Part shown: piece by piece, positions 21,000 to 31,330 of the stretch
Layout: each line of letters starts with the position of its first letter
How positions within the stretch are numbered: position 1 is the first letter of the stretch
Source: Aedes albopictus
Taxonomy: Eukaryota; Arthropoda; Insecta; Diptera; Culicidae
Reading direction: 5' to 3'
NCBI RefSeq assembly: GCF_035046485.1
Contig: NC_085137.1
Span: 130,576,703-130,640,702, forward strand
Length of the DNA: 64,000 bases
Translations under genes and position numbers: made by a program
Notes under the pieces: model-generated
Told to the model about the DNA's origin: nothing
Database searches by the model: none
The model's input: the letters and a program-made list of their open reading frames with translations, nothing else

Positions 21000-21790
21000 T
21001 GTGATTAAATTTTGGTTATGTTCTTGGAATGCTACTTCGTCCTCATCGCCATCTCCATCGAAATACGATAAGCCTATGTCATTTGCTGCCTGCGGTTTCT
21101 AGCAAATCGTCTTCGTAGTCCAACTTCACCATCTCCTGCTACAATCGCTTCGTCGCTTTCTTAAATTCGGCTGTCATTACCAATGTCCTTCCAATTCCAA
21201 CGAACATCCGTCCATATCTACCTCTTGTCTACCGCTGGATTTCCACGTGAAATAAGGTCTTTCAACTTTTTCCCGGGATTTTGTAGATTAGTGCTTTATG
21301 CATGCTTCCTTTCCTGAGACTTCGGAGCACGTCTTAGACATGGCTGAGTACAAACAATGCTCATCTCCAGCGAAATTTTTAGCCAGCATCGCACCACCGT
21401 CGTACTGCATTACTTCCATTTTTCACTGCTATCCCTGCTTACTGCTATCACTCATGATACTCAGATACATGAAAATATAAAAGAAATGTTAGTAGCGCTT
21501 TTGGTGATACTTTCACGACGGCCATTCAGAATGGTTCAACGGATGCAGATGCGAAGATCATCCCTGCTGACTAGCAGCGTTCATGAAACTCAGTTGAAGA
21601 TGAAACTTAAAATATACGAACGCTAAGAGCAACACATAGACGAACGCGAATATTCTAAAAAAAGAATGATCTTCCATCCGATCTTCAAGTGATCCTCACA
21701 AGCAGCATCTTTCGTTCAGGCACTTTTGAATGTCCGTATGCAACTTGTTCTCACATGAAATCTGCCTCGACCAAGTTGGCAGAACGCGCC
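21000..21790 (-). pseudogene. Decayed coding relic with an OTU-like motif
   Basis: The minus strand carries broken coding-like stretches. At about 21440-21295 it reads GAMLAKNFAGDEHCLYSAMS, which resembles the catalytic-cysteine region of OTU cysteine proteases (D-G-x-C-L-[FY]-x-A-x-S). Here DEHC replaces the usual DGNC. Further downstream (near 21175-21080) it reads EMVKLDYEDDLLETAGSK with stops on either side. Stops and shifts break every frame. OTU domains occur in host genes and in some transposon proteins; the source here is unknown. Confidence 0.4.
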
Positions 21791-22150
21791 CATACCCCTT
21801 TCTGAACTCTTAGATATCCCAGCAAAATAACAATTATTTTTCCTCATTTGAAAGAACTACTCTTTATCTTTCGATTTCTAGCTTTGACTACCTGGATAAA
21901 TTGAAAACATAAAATAGACGACAGATGAAACTTTTTCACTTTTTGTTTACCTTGTTGTGGTAAATCTCACAGGCAACGTAAACAAAATTTTGTTTACACA
22001 CATACAGGTATAAGTAATGGCTGAATTATTGAAACAGTTTACATCACGTAAAACAAAGTCTAAACAGATGAAAAACATATGCAAAACTGTTACTGCTCAA
22101 CAGCGCAATTGTGCTGTTTCGTCACTAAAGGGATATTTATATTGAATGGT
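21791..22150. other. Spacer, nothing recognised
   Basis: AT-rich DNA. TCTGAACTCTTAGATATC near 21800 repeats a stretch at 19992-20010, so a small duplication flanks the 20-21.8 kb block. Confidence 0.4.
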
Positions 22151-22164
22151 TTTAGAGCCTAAAA

Positions 22165-23065
22165 CTTCATTAAACAGTCACCATCTTGAATTTTGAGCCA
22201 TCATATTGGATATTAGACCGCCATCTTGGATATTCTGGTTTAGGAGTCTAAAGGGTGAGTCGATAATTATTGTGCCATTTTAAAACTAATGCAACTTTTT
22301 TTATACTTCACCGAAATCATCCAAATTTTGCACAGTTTCTCCTTATAGTCTATTGTTTACATATGTGTAATTGGGCAGTTATCAGTAAGATTCCGGTCGA
22401 CATAGAATAAATTTAGTTAACAGTTCTCAAAAAGATGTTGTATAATCACATGCTAAAATTTAAAATTATGGTATCGCGCCTTGGAACTATTGATGATTAT
22501 ACATTATCGGATCATTTTAATGATCGTCAATAGGCTTCAGGAACGGTTGTCAGTGAAACATAAGCTTGCAGCTGGATAAAAACCAGGCACGATGTGCATA
22601 AACAAACCAGAGAGCTTGAACATGTCCACGTAGAGGGCATCAATCGAAATTGTCGTGAATTTCACGATTTCAAGTCCATTAAACAACCGCCATCTTGAAT
22701 TTGGAGCTGCCAATATGGATTTTAGACCATCATCTTGGATTTTCTGGACGACATTTTTAGCATTCAGACTTCTTTTTCAGACCAAATACATACATATTGC
22801 ATGGTTACAGAGCCTAAAACACCATTAAATAACCGCCATGTTGAATTTGGAGCCGCCATCTTGAATTTTAGATCGTCATCGTGAATATTGTGGTCGCCAT
22901 TTTTGGATTCCGGAAATCTTCCTCATACCAAATATACCCATACTGCATGGATTTAGAGCCTAACACTCTATTAAACAGTCGCCATCTTGAATTTGGAGCC
23001 GCCATCTTGAATTTGGGCCCGCCATCTTGAATATTCGGCTACCATCTTGTTGAAATTTGGGCCAA
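22165..23065. repeat. Degenerate GCCGCCATCTTGAA-type repeats
   Basis: Variants of CCGCCATCTTGAATTTGG recur in three clusters (22180-22250, 22680-22750, 22835-23060). The clusters are joined by a longer repeat containing AGCCTAAAACNNCATTAAACA. No gene is supported. Confidence 0.7.
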
Positions 23066-23129
23066 CATCGTGGAATATCATGTCTCCAGTGTTGTTTTAT
23101 GCACGAGGTAACAAAAATTGCCGTAGTTT

Positions 23130-23690
23130 GGTGGGGGGGGGGGAGTTCAGAGGCGTTGCACCGGGAGGGGGGGATTCAGGAGTATTTTCGGGGAGTTTCG
23201 AAAGGTCTCAGTTGCGTGTAACATGGGATCCGGGGGGGGGGTGTTCCGAATGAATTTCAGAAAGCTTCAGAGGGGTTTTTGGTGAGTTTCTGAGGCGTTA
23301 TTCATGCGTTACGAAGGTGTTTTCGGGGGTTTCTAAGGGTCTCAGGTACGCTACACGGGGTCTGAGGCGAGTTTTAGAGGCGTTACTCAGGCGTTACGTA
23401 GGGTTTCTGAGAGTCTCAGGTGCATTACATGGGGTCCGAGGGGGTTTTAGGGAGATTTCGAAGGCGTTTCAGACAGCTTCAGATGATTTTGGGGAGTTTC
23501 AGAGGCGTTACTCAGGCGTTGCGTAGGCGTTTTGGGGGTTTTTGAGCGTCTCAGGTGCGTTACATGGGGTCCGAGAGGGTTTTAGGGGGATTTCGAATGC
23601 ATTTCAGACAGCTTTTTGGCAAGTTTCAGAGGCGTTACTCAGACGTTACGTAGGCGTTATTGGGGGTTTTAGAGGGTATCAGGTGCTATC
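23130..23690. repeat. G-rich relative of the 136-bp satellite, opposite orientation
   Basis: AGAGGCGTTACTCAGGCGTT at 23377, 23502 and 23629 marks units of about 126 bp. These include TCAGGTGCGTTACATGGGG and TTTTAGGGGGATTTCGAA. They correspond to the reverse complement of the array at 290-2062 (GGTGCGTTACATGGGG and TTTTAGGGGGATTT there). Long G runs occur at 23138 and 23233. Confidence 0.75.
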
Positions 23691-23699
23691 ATCTGAATC

Positions 23700-24280
23700 T
23701 TAGAGATTCTTCAACAAACACTTGTCAGCACAAAGTTGCATGAGGCTGTGTAAGCAAGGCTTTTATTCAATCATTTAAGCACAGAAGTTGTGCATGTAGT
23801 TTCGACGACTTTGTGCTCACGAAAGTTCTTAGGAAACCGTAAACAGTCCCAGACCAACCCCATACCCCCTCATTGCTTTCCCCTGAGCACACCCCGAATT
23901 CCCCTTAACTCACCTTGCAACTTATTTCCCTTTAACCAACCTTATCGCTAATCTAAAACACTTCAACTGCTCTGAACACAATCAGATTCCATTTAGTTAA
24001 TGTTACCTAAATGGAGGGACCTAAATAGGTTTTACCAGCGGTCGGAATTTTCGCTCATTCTCACGAAAATAGAATTCTCCCTCACGCCACTTTTCAGCGA
24101 AAATCTGGCTTGAGAAATCTCCCGCACAAAGAGCAGAGCGAAAACATTTTTTCACTCACTCCCAAAGGTGCGAGAATTTCGTTTGCCCTTTGTCGGCCGA
24201 TTATGTTGTCTTTCCTTGACTCATATGACGCCGACGATGATTGGTTTTATGCATTATATTTTCTACACCCTCTGTGTGGT
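23700..24280. other. Spacer, nothing recognised
   Basis: Mixed DNA with a C-rich stretch near 23850-23900. No gene or element ends were identified. Confidence 0.35.
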
Positions 24281-24284
24281 TGGC

Positions 24285-24362
24285 GTGGTGGTGTGGATAG
24301 AGTGCGCGTGACGCGTATGTTTTTAGTAATGTTCCAGGTTCGAATCCCGTCGCGGGCACAAT
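24285..24362 (+). other. tRNA-like module
   Basis: GTGGTGTGGATAGAGTGCGC (A-box-like) and CAGGTTCGAATCCCGTC (a good B box), followed by GCGGGCACAA, resemble a tRNA. Acceptor pairing is weak, so it is probably a tRNA-derived relic or SINE head. Confidence 0.45.
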
Positions 24363-24639
24363 TTTTGTTAATATGCTTTGAAAAGATTTTCGTGAAAATT
24401 GAGTGAGAGAAAATTTAACAGAACGAAAAGAAATTATCTGCAGGTTGAAGCGATTTTCAGTTATCATGAATCGCTACTCTCGAAAGAAGTGCTGGAGGGG
24501 AAAAGTGTTTCTAAAGCAAAATAGTGAAAATAAGCTCTCCCGCCGCCGTTAGAATAGCCATATTTCGTATCGCTGAAACGAAAATTACGAACCCTGGGTT
24601 TTACCTAAACGAATTCGACCTAAATGGAGGTTTGAATGT

Positions 24640-24970
24640 ATACCGGTGCTGGTCCGGATTATTGAAATGGTCATAACTCCAAAATGTCTTGACCGATCCG
24701 GACCATTTTCAATAGCAATCAATGCGGTAAAATTCCAGTTCGATTCGAGCTATAATCCGAAATATCAATCTCGAAGTGCCTTAAAAGTGAGTGAACTTTT
24801 TTGCGCACAGACATACATATATACACACATACAGAGATCATCTCAATTCGTCGAACTGAGTTGATTGGTATATGTGACTTGACCCTCCGAGCCTTCTATC
24901 TAAAATTTGTTTTTTGAGTGAACGTATAGCCTTTTAGTACACTTCGGTGTACGAGAAAGGCAAAAAAAAC
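24640..24970 (+). repeat. Hairpin-ended repeat with A-rich tail
   Basis: The segment contains TCGTCGAACTGAGTTGATTG, GGTATATGTGACTTGACCCT and a terminal hairpin. In the hairpin GCCTTTTAGTACAC pairs with GTGTACGAGAAAGGC, and AAAAAAA follows. The same order of blocks, with a different hairpin sequence, occurs at 46899-47095 (inverse) and 55965-56145. A conserved 3' hairpin before an A-tract would fit a retroelement 3' end; this is inference. Confidence 0.55.
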
Positions 24971-24999
24971 TATGTTTTTTGTAGTTGTTTTTTTTTAAG

Positions 25000-25436
25000 C
25001 TTCTATACACGTAAGAAAATAGCTTCTCAGAGAAATTAGGATTTGCTTCCGCCCTATTAAATATAAGAAAATCGCCTAATATTTGGGGTGCAAGAAATTA
25101 ACATTATGCAATTCAATATCATAATTATTATTTTATGTAATTCAGTGTCATAATTTCTATTTTATACTACTGATTTCAGTATCATAATGGCCAATTTTTC
25201 CGTACTCGGCAAGCCTCGTTGGATAAATGTACGACTCGTGCTTAAAAAATCAACTCTTTGCAGCTCGTTATATAAATAACTATTATATAACTCATTTTGG
25301 TATCATAATGGCCAATTTTTCTGAACTGGTTCATTATGCAACTGAAACGAGTAACATAATGAAAAATAGTTGTATAATGTTCATAATGCAACTCATTCCT
25401 CCGAAATTTCTCAATATATTATTATAAAATATCTTC
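25000..25436. other. AT-rich spacer with short duplications
   Basis: GTATCATAATGGCCAATTTTTC occurs at about 25178 and 25301. The shared repeat with 3508 lies at 25205. No gene is supported. Confidence 0.4.
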
Positions 25437-27252
25437 CATAAAATGCTTCAGAAATTCCTCTACGATTTTTTCAGATTGATTTCTTCAGAAATTATTTCAG
25501 TGATTCATTCAGAAATTTATCAAAGGATTCATTCAGCAAATTCTCTATGGAAGTCATCGGAAACTCCTCCATGGATTCCCGTAGAAAAACGTCCAAGTAT
25601 TTCTTCAAAAATCACTCCGATTTTTTTGAAGCAATTTTTTCAGGAATGCTTTCCAAGATTTCTAGAAGAATTCTTTCAGAAATTTTGCCAAAAACTCATA
25701 GTTTCCTTCAGAATTATTCACCAAAGTTTTCTAGGGGCTTCTCCAGAAATTTATGAACGAACTCCTTTATAAAATCACTTTATCCCTTGGGTTTCTTAAG
25801 ATAATCCTCCAGAAATTGCTATCAGAAAGTATTCTATGGATTCTTTTTGAAAGTTTTTTTTCTTCAGAAACTCCTCCAAAGAATTCCCTAGACGTTTTTT
25901 GAAGAATTTCTCGAGAAAAGCTTCCATCGGTTTCCTCAGAAATTCCTCTTTAGCTCCAAGAATTTCTCCACAGATTCTTTGAGAAATTCATTCAAAAATT
26001 TTTCCTAGGAGTTTTTATAAAGATTCCTTTATAAATATCTCAACATATTTTTTTTCCTAGCGATCCTTACAGAAGCTAATCTAGGAATTCCTTCAGTAAT
26101 TTAGGTCCACAGGTACACCAGGATGAAAGTATTGAAATCCTCTAAAAGTTTTATCAAAAAAAATTTCCGGGAAATTTCCAAAAAATCATCAATAAACTTT
26201 TCAATAAATTCTGTCGGAGGAGAAGTTTCTCCTGGAATTTCTTCAGAAAGTCCTCCTGGGATTTATTAAATTATTTGGGATTTCTTCAGATATTCCTCTA
26301 GAAATTCTATCAGGAGTACTTTATACAGAGATTCTACTGGAGTTTTCTTCAGAAATTGTTTCAGATATTTGGATTTTTTCTGAACTTCTTTATGGATTTC
26401 TTTTAAAATATCTCCAGAGACTCCTTCAAAATTATAGAGATTTCTTAAGAAGTTCAGCAACGAATTTCTACAAAAGTTCTTCCATGGATTTTTTTAGGTT
26501 TCCCTAAAACTTTCTTTTAAAATCCTGCAGAGATTTCTTCGGACATTCTTTCTAGGATTTCTCCCTCAAATTTCTACTAGGATTTTTCAGGAAATGCGCC
26601 TGTGGCTCTGCCAAAAATATCTCCTGGGAATCGTTCAAATACTCGTACAAGAGTTGCTTCAGATATTCCTCCAAAGATTTTTTTCAGATGTTCTTACATA
26701 TTCTGAGCAATAATTACTGGACGAATTATTGAAAAAAATAAATCCCTGAAAGAATTCCTTAAGAGCTTAAAAAAAACTTAATTGAAGATGGATTCCAGAG
26801 CAAAAATTCCTGTAGCTATATCAGATGTTAAATATCTTTGCAGAATCTCCAGGGTGAATGCTAGCAAGAATACCTGACAAAACTTCTTAAGATACCTCCT
26901 TAGTTCCTAGAAGAAAAAAAAACTGCTGGAGGGACTATGGAAGTTATTCCAAGGAAAATTTGCTTGAAAAGTTTCTGCAGAGATTCCTGGAGAAATTTCT
27001 GAAGGAGTCTGGAGGCATTCTGAAAGTAGTCAAAGGAAAGTTGCTTGAGAAATCTTTGGGAGATTCCTGGAGAATGTTTTCTGAAAATACGCAAAATTGC
27101 AGAAAAACAAGAACAAAAACAAGGTACTCGTGACGTTCTTGAATAAATCCTGCAATAAATCTCTGACAGTTCTGTGGAGGATTTTGAACAAACTTCTGGA
27201 AATGCTTTTGGAGGAATTCTTAGAAGAATTCCTTATGCAATTTCTGAATTTC

Positions 27253-28404
27253 AGTTGCTATCCATCTTTCGCTCACACCAGACGTGCGTTGTAGTTTTTC
27301 TCCACCAGATTTGATTGTGTCGCAGAATGCCGAGCATATCGAGAAATAACTGTGTCGTACTTGACATTTCTATTCTTCCACGGCGGCCAAGCGTTCCAGA
27401 CATTAGGAAGTTCCTCGATGAGGAGCTCAAGATGGACTGGACCTCAGTGAAGAGCTTGCAGCTGCACAATGTTAAAAACGTTGTGTATCTTTCGATGCAC
27501 AGCGAGGAAGCCGCCTGTGACATCGCATCGAAGTTCCATCTCAAACATTGTATGGAGTGTGATGGAAAAAGGATCGATATTCCGCTGCCGGTCTATGTCG
27601 ATAGCACCGCAGTGGATGTTCGTATTAATGATCTCCCGGAGGAAATCGACAATTTGGCCATAATTAACCATATGAGCCAATATGGAAACATATTTAGCAT
27701 TCGAAATGAGGTCTGGAAGAATTATTTTCCAGGCCTCAATAATGGAGTTCGGGTAGTGCAAATGCAAATAACCAAACCAATACCATCGTATATAACTATC
27801 GCTGACGAAATCACGTCAGTTACTCACTTCCAACAAGTTCGCACGTGTAAAAACTGCGGAGATAAACTGCATCCAAAACTTCGGTGTTCAGAAGCCGCAG
27901 CGAAAAACAACATCCAATCGCGCCCCATTAGCAAACCACAGCCGACAGTAACAACAGCTTCTAAACAGCAGCCGAAATCAAACCACGATGAACAATGGCC
28001 ATCTCTGTCGAAGTCGGACGCCGCCAGTGTCAAAGCAACAGCACCCAAACCAAGCAAATCTGAAACAAAGCGGCAAAGATCGATTGACTCGGACACAGCG
28101 AATAGCAGTCAAATAACAAAGAAGCCCGCATCATCAGCCTCCATCGCAAGTGATAACAGCGTTATTATAGCCCCTGATGTTTCGCCGGTGCGCACTCGCA
28201 ATAGACGGTCATCGTACTCTTGGATCGAGGATGTCGAATTGAGGAAGCAGTACATGGAAGAAGACGATAGAAGGATAAACGAATTGTATGCACAAGGTTA
28301 CCGTTGTAATTAAATCATGTAATCACTTTTATGCAAATTGGCTCCGTTATGCTTTTGAGCGCATGAGCCTGTCAAATAAATGATTAAATAAATAAAAAAA
28401 AAAA
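27253..28404 (+). mobile_element. ORF1-only LINE derivative (HAL1-like), 1.15 kb, with 11-bp target duplication
   Basis: It starts AGTTGCTATCCATC and carries a single long open frame. A short 3' UTR follows, ending in CAAATAAATGATTAAATAAATA and a run of A. Perfect direct repeats TTCTGAATTTC at 27242-27252 and 28405-28415 are the target duplication. There is no endonuclease or reverse transcriptase frame and no room for one. The structure (5' UTR, ORF1, 3' UTR, poly(A), duplication) is that of a half-LINE mobilised by another element's ORF2. The exact repeats, open frame and intact tail suggest a fairly recent insertion. Confidence 0.85.
27327..28313 (+). CDS. LINE ORF1-type nucleic-acid-binding protein, 328 aa, intact
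   Basis: ORF1 proteins of non-LTR retrotransposons bind element RNA and act as chaperones in the RNP. The chosen start is the first ATG (27327); upstream non-ATG codons are not needed. Residues of about 10-90 and 92-150 look like two RRM-like folds, each with a conserved hydrophobic pattern (for example AVDVRINDLPEEIDNLAIIN). A CCHC zinc knuckle follows (C174, C177, H182, C187; CKNCGDKLHPKLRC). A Ser/Lys-rich basic linker and a charged C-terminus ending in LYAQGYRCN complete the protein. No stop or frameshift interrupts it. The family (Jockey/CR1/L2-like ORF1) is inferred from layout, not from a search. A domesticated host gene is a less likely alternative because of the poly(A) and target duplication. 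Confidence 0.82.
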   Translation: MPSISRNNCVVLDISILPRRPSVPDIRKFLDEELKMDWTSVKSLQLHNVKNVVYLSMHSEEAACDIASKFHLKHCMECDGKRIDIPLPVYVDSTAVDVRINDLPEEIDNLAIINHMSQYGNIFSIRNEVWKNYFPGLNNGVRVVQMQITKPIPSYITIADEITSVTHFQQVRTCKNCGDKLHPKLRCSEAAAKNNIQSRPISKPQPTVTTASKQQPKSNHDEQWPSLSKSDAASVKATAPKPSKSETKRQRSIDSDTANSSQITKKPASSASIASDNSVIIAPDVSPVRTRNRRSSYSWIEDVELRKQYMEEDDRRINELYAQGYRCN

Positions 28405-28534
28405 TTCTGAATTTCTACAGAAACGTCAAAAAATCGTAGATGAATTCTTTAGGCTTTCTCAGTGTAGACAAAATTCAAATACTGCTATTTAATCTTGTCC
28501 AACGTTTCGGTCGCATTTAGGACCTTCATCAGTA

Positions 28535-28971
28535 GGGACAATGGAAATTCGCGATTTCGCGGAAGCCGCGAAATCCGCGAAATTGGGCTTTGGCCGCGAA
28601 ATTTAAGAAATCCCGCGAAATGTCGCGATATTTGACAAAACAGTGAAAATATCTCACATATTACCAATAATTTCAAATTTCTAGTCACAAATTGACAGAT
28701 AATTTTCGACAGTTTGGGATTATTTACGATTTCGTATCTGTATAATAAAAGTTCATTGCATGCTTCTTTACTGATTTTTCATCAAATTTGTTACTTTTTC
28801 GCTGAATTTATTTTTGCGTCTCACAAAACCAAATTAATTATTCATGTGACATGCAAAATTGAAGTTTTCTTCAACAAAATGGTCAAAAACATGGGACCGC
28901 GACATTACCGCGAAATTCACAATATTATTTCGCGAAATTTAAGAAATTTTGCCGCGAATTTCCATTGTCCC
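28535..28971. mobile_element. TA-flanked MITE, 437 bp, CGCGAAAT-rich
   Basis: GGGACAATGGAAATTCGCG at the left and the exact inverse CGCGAATTTCCATTGTCCC at the right are terminal repeats. TA flanks it at 28533-28534 and 28972-28973. Subterminal CGCGAAATTTAAGAAAT occurs on both sides. No coding frame is supported. Confidence 0.88.
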
Positions 28972-29154
28972 TATTCATCAGGTACTCAATTATCTCAGAT
29001 TCGTCGTCAAGTGTGTTCTGTTGAACAAAGGTTGTTTAGCGGATTGAATTTTCCCTCACAACAGTTAACGATTGTGATTGGTAAGTGTGGGAAAATCCTT
29101 CCGGAATTTTACCGCTCTGGAATTTGACACTTAGCGCTTGATCGATCAGCAATG

Positions 29155-30477
29155 TTGATTGTTTGGTTGTTTGATTGTTTGATTGTTTGATTGTTTGATT
29201 GTTTGATTGTTTGATTGTTTGATTGTTTGATTGTTTGATTGTTTGATTGTTTGATTGTTTGATTGTTTGATTGTTTGATTGTTTGATTGTTTGATTGTTT
29301 GATTGTTTGATTGTTTGATTGTTTGATTGTTTGATTGTTTGATTGTTTGATTGTTTGATTGTTTGATTGTTTGATTGTTTGATTGTTTGATTGTTTGATT
29401 GTTTGATTGTTTGATTGTTTGATTGTTTGATTGTTTGATTGTTTGATTGTTTGATTGTTTGATTGTTTGATTGTTTGATTGTTTGATTGTTTGATTGTTT
29501 GATTGTTTGATTGTTTGATTGTTTGATTGTTTGATTGTTTGATTGTTTGATTGTTTGATTGTTTGATTGTTTGATTGTTTGATTGTTTGATTGTTTGATT
29601 GTTTGATTGTTTGATTGTTTGATTGTTTGATTGTTTGATTGTTTGATTGTTTGATTGTTTGATTGTTTGATTGTTTGATTGTTTGATTGTTTGATTGTTT
29701 GATTGTTTGATTGTTTGATTGTTTGATTGTTTGATTGTTTGATTGTTTGATTGTTTGATTGTTTGATTGTTTGATTGTTTGATTGTTTGATTGTTTGATT
29801 GTTTGATTGTTTGATTGTTTGATTGTTTGATTGTTTGATTGTTTGATTGTTTGATTGTTTGATTGTTTGATTGTTTGATTGTTTGATTGTTTGATTGTTT
29901 GATTGTTTGATTGTTTGATTGTTTGATTGTTTGATTGTTTGATTGTTTGATTGTTTGATTGTTTGATTGTTTGATTGTTTGATTGTTTGATTGTTTGATT
30001 GTTTGATTGTTTGATTGTTTGATTGTTTGATTGTTTGATTGTTTGATTGTTTGATTGTTTGATTGTTTGATTGTTTGATTGTTTGATTGTTTGATTGTTT
30101 GATTGTTTGATTGTTTGATTGTTTGATTGTTTGATTGTTTGATTGTTTGATTGTTTGATTGTTTGATTGTTTGATTGTTTGATTGTTTGATTGTTTGATT
30201 GTTTGATTGTTTGATTGTTTGATTGTTTGATTGTTTGATTGTTTGATTGTTTGATTGTTTGATTGTTTGATTGTTTGATTGTTTGATTGTTTGATTGTTT
30301 GATTGTTTGATTGTTTGATTGTTTGATTGTTTGATTGTTTGATTGTTTGATTGTTTGATTGTTTGATTGTTTGATTGTTTGATTGTTTGATTGTTTGATT
30401 GTTTGATTGTTTGATTGTTTGATTGTTTGATTGTTTGATTGTTTGATTGTTTGATTGTTTGATTGTTTGATTGTTTG
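29155..30477. repeat. Octamer microsatellite (GATTGTTT)n, about 1.3 kb
   Basis: About 165 copies of an 8-bp unit run from just after GATCAGCAATGTTGATT to TTGTTTGGGTACTGACG. I saw no interruption apart from GGTTGTTT at the very start. The + strand has no cytosine throughout, an extreme strand asymmetry. TGA recurs in every frame, so it is not coding. Perfect length may reflect either recent expansion or assembly of an expanded array. Confidence 0.97.
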
Positions 30478-30479
30478 GG

Positions 30480-31100
30480 TACTGACGTATTTGTGTATCC
30501 AGATTATTGCAGCTGCAGACTTAATTTTGGTGTCATCTGGAAGACCGTATGCATTGTATGTACTTAAACCGACTCAACTCCTCTTAACTTCAAATGAGCT
30601 TGATATATGGATGCGACCTTATCAAAAGATGCTTTTTTCGTGAATAAAAGAAATGCACCACATTAATATTTCCTCTTGAATAAAATTACCTTCTAAAATC
30701 ACCTTTCCGAACCACTGTGCATTGCAATCGCCACCCCAGCACAGCGCGCGTATGTAGTTTCCGACGACGACGTTGCGACAAGTGGTTTCCTTTTTTTCCT
30801 TCTCCCCTCCGGTTCGGATGATGGTGATGGTTGGGTGATGATATGATGGATTTGTCCTGGGCGAGCTAGCCTAGCGGTGGAGGGTCAGCGAACTTCCAAC
30901 AAAGGATTTAATTCCACTAAAATGCGCTGGGTAATCGAAGATTTCGAAGGGTGGTGGTGGTAGTGGTTCCGGCCAAATCGTTGATAAGATTTCAATCTCT
31001 GAAGTCAACTTCGGTTGATTCTATGGGTAATTGAATTACTATTTGCTACGGTGTCTAACTAGGTGAGTCACGTTTTCATGCGGCGCCGATCCATGCGAGG
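30480..31100. other. Apparently unique non-coding sequence
   Basis: A mixed-composition region with GATGATGGTGATGG- and GGTGGTGGTAG-type simple motifs. If the minus-strand segment at 31109-31330 is a last exon, this would be its 3' UTR or downstream DNA. No AATAAA-type signal in the minus sense was noted nearby. Confidence 0.3.
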
Positions 31101-31108
31101 CGCTCGAC

Positions 31109-31330
31109 TCAGTAGTACTTCCCGTAGCTATCTCTATCGACTAGCAGTTGTTGTTGCTGCTGTTGCTGGAGTTGTTCGTTGCGAAGACGGCGAGACCGTC
31201 GCGGTCGAACTAGCAGATCCTTATCGTTGTAGTAGAGCTTGTGGTTGCCAACCGTTCGGGATCGGTATCGATTCCCTCCGTGTTTGCCACCGTTCTCCAG
31301 GTGGTTGTTGTTCGGATGGATCAGGAAGGA
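31109..31330 (-). CDS. Candidate polyQ-containing terminal exon, unidentified
   Basis: On the minus strand an open segment reads through NNNHLENGGKHGGNRYRSRT, VRPRRSRRLRNEQ, a run of seven glutamines and LLVDRDSYGKYY, then stops at 31109-31111. The Q run mixes CAG and CAA codons, and GC content is higher than in the flanks, both more typical of a real coding exon than of the surrounding repeats. The 5' limit is uncertain: no clear splice acceptor was found, and the more upstream hydrophobic residues may be intron. I do not recognise the protein. A 98-codon + strand frame overlaps it and looks less plausible. Confidence 0.3.
   Translation of the reverse strand, partial: SFLIHPNNNHLENGGKHGGNRYRSRTVGNHKLYYNDKDLLVRPRRSRRLRNEQLQQQQQQQLLVDRDSYGKYY

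Larger units (their letters stand above)
25437..28450. repeat. 12-bp degenerate satellite, about 1.85 kb, interrupted by the ORF1-only element
   Basis: Units like AGAAATTCCTCC and AAGAATTTCTTC repeat with 12-base spacing from 25437 to 27252 and resume for a short distance after 28404. The LINE derivative at 27253-28404 is inserted in it with a target duplication. The open frames at 25443, 26266 and 26900 are by-products. Confidence 0.78.
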
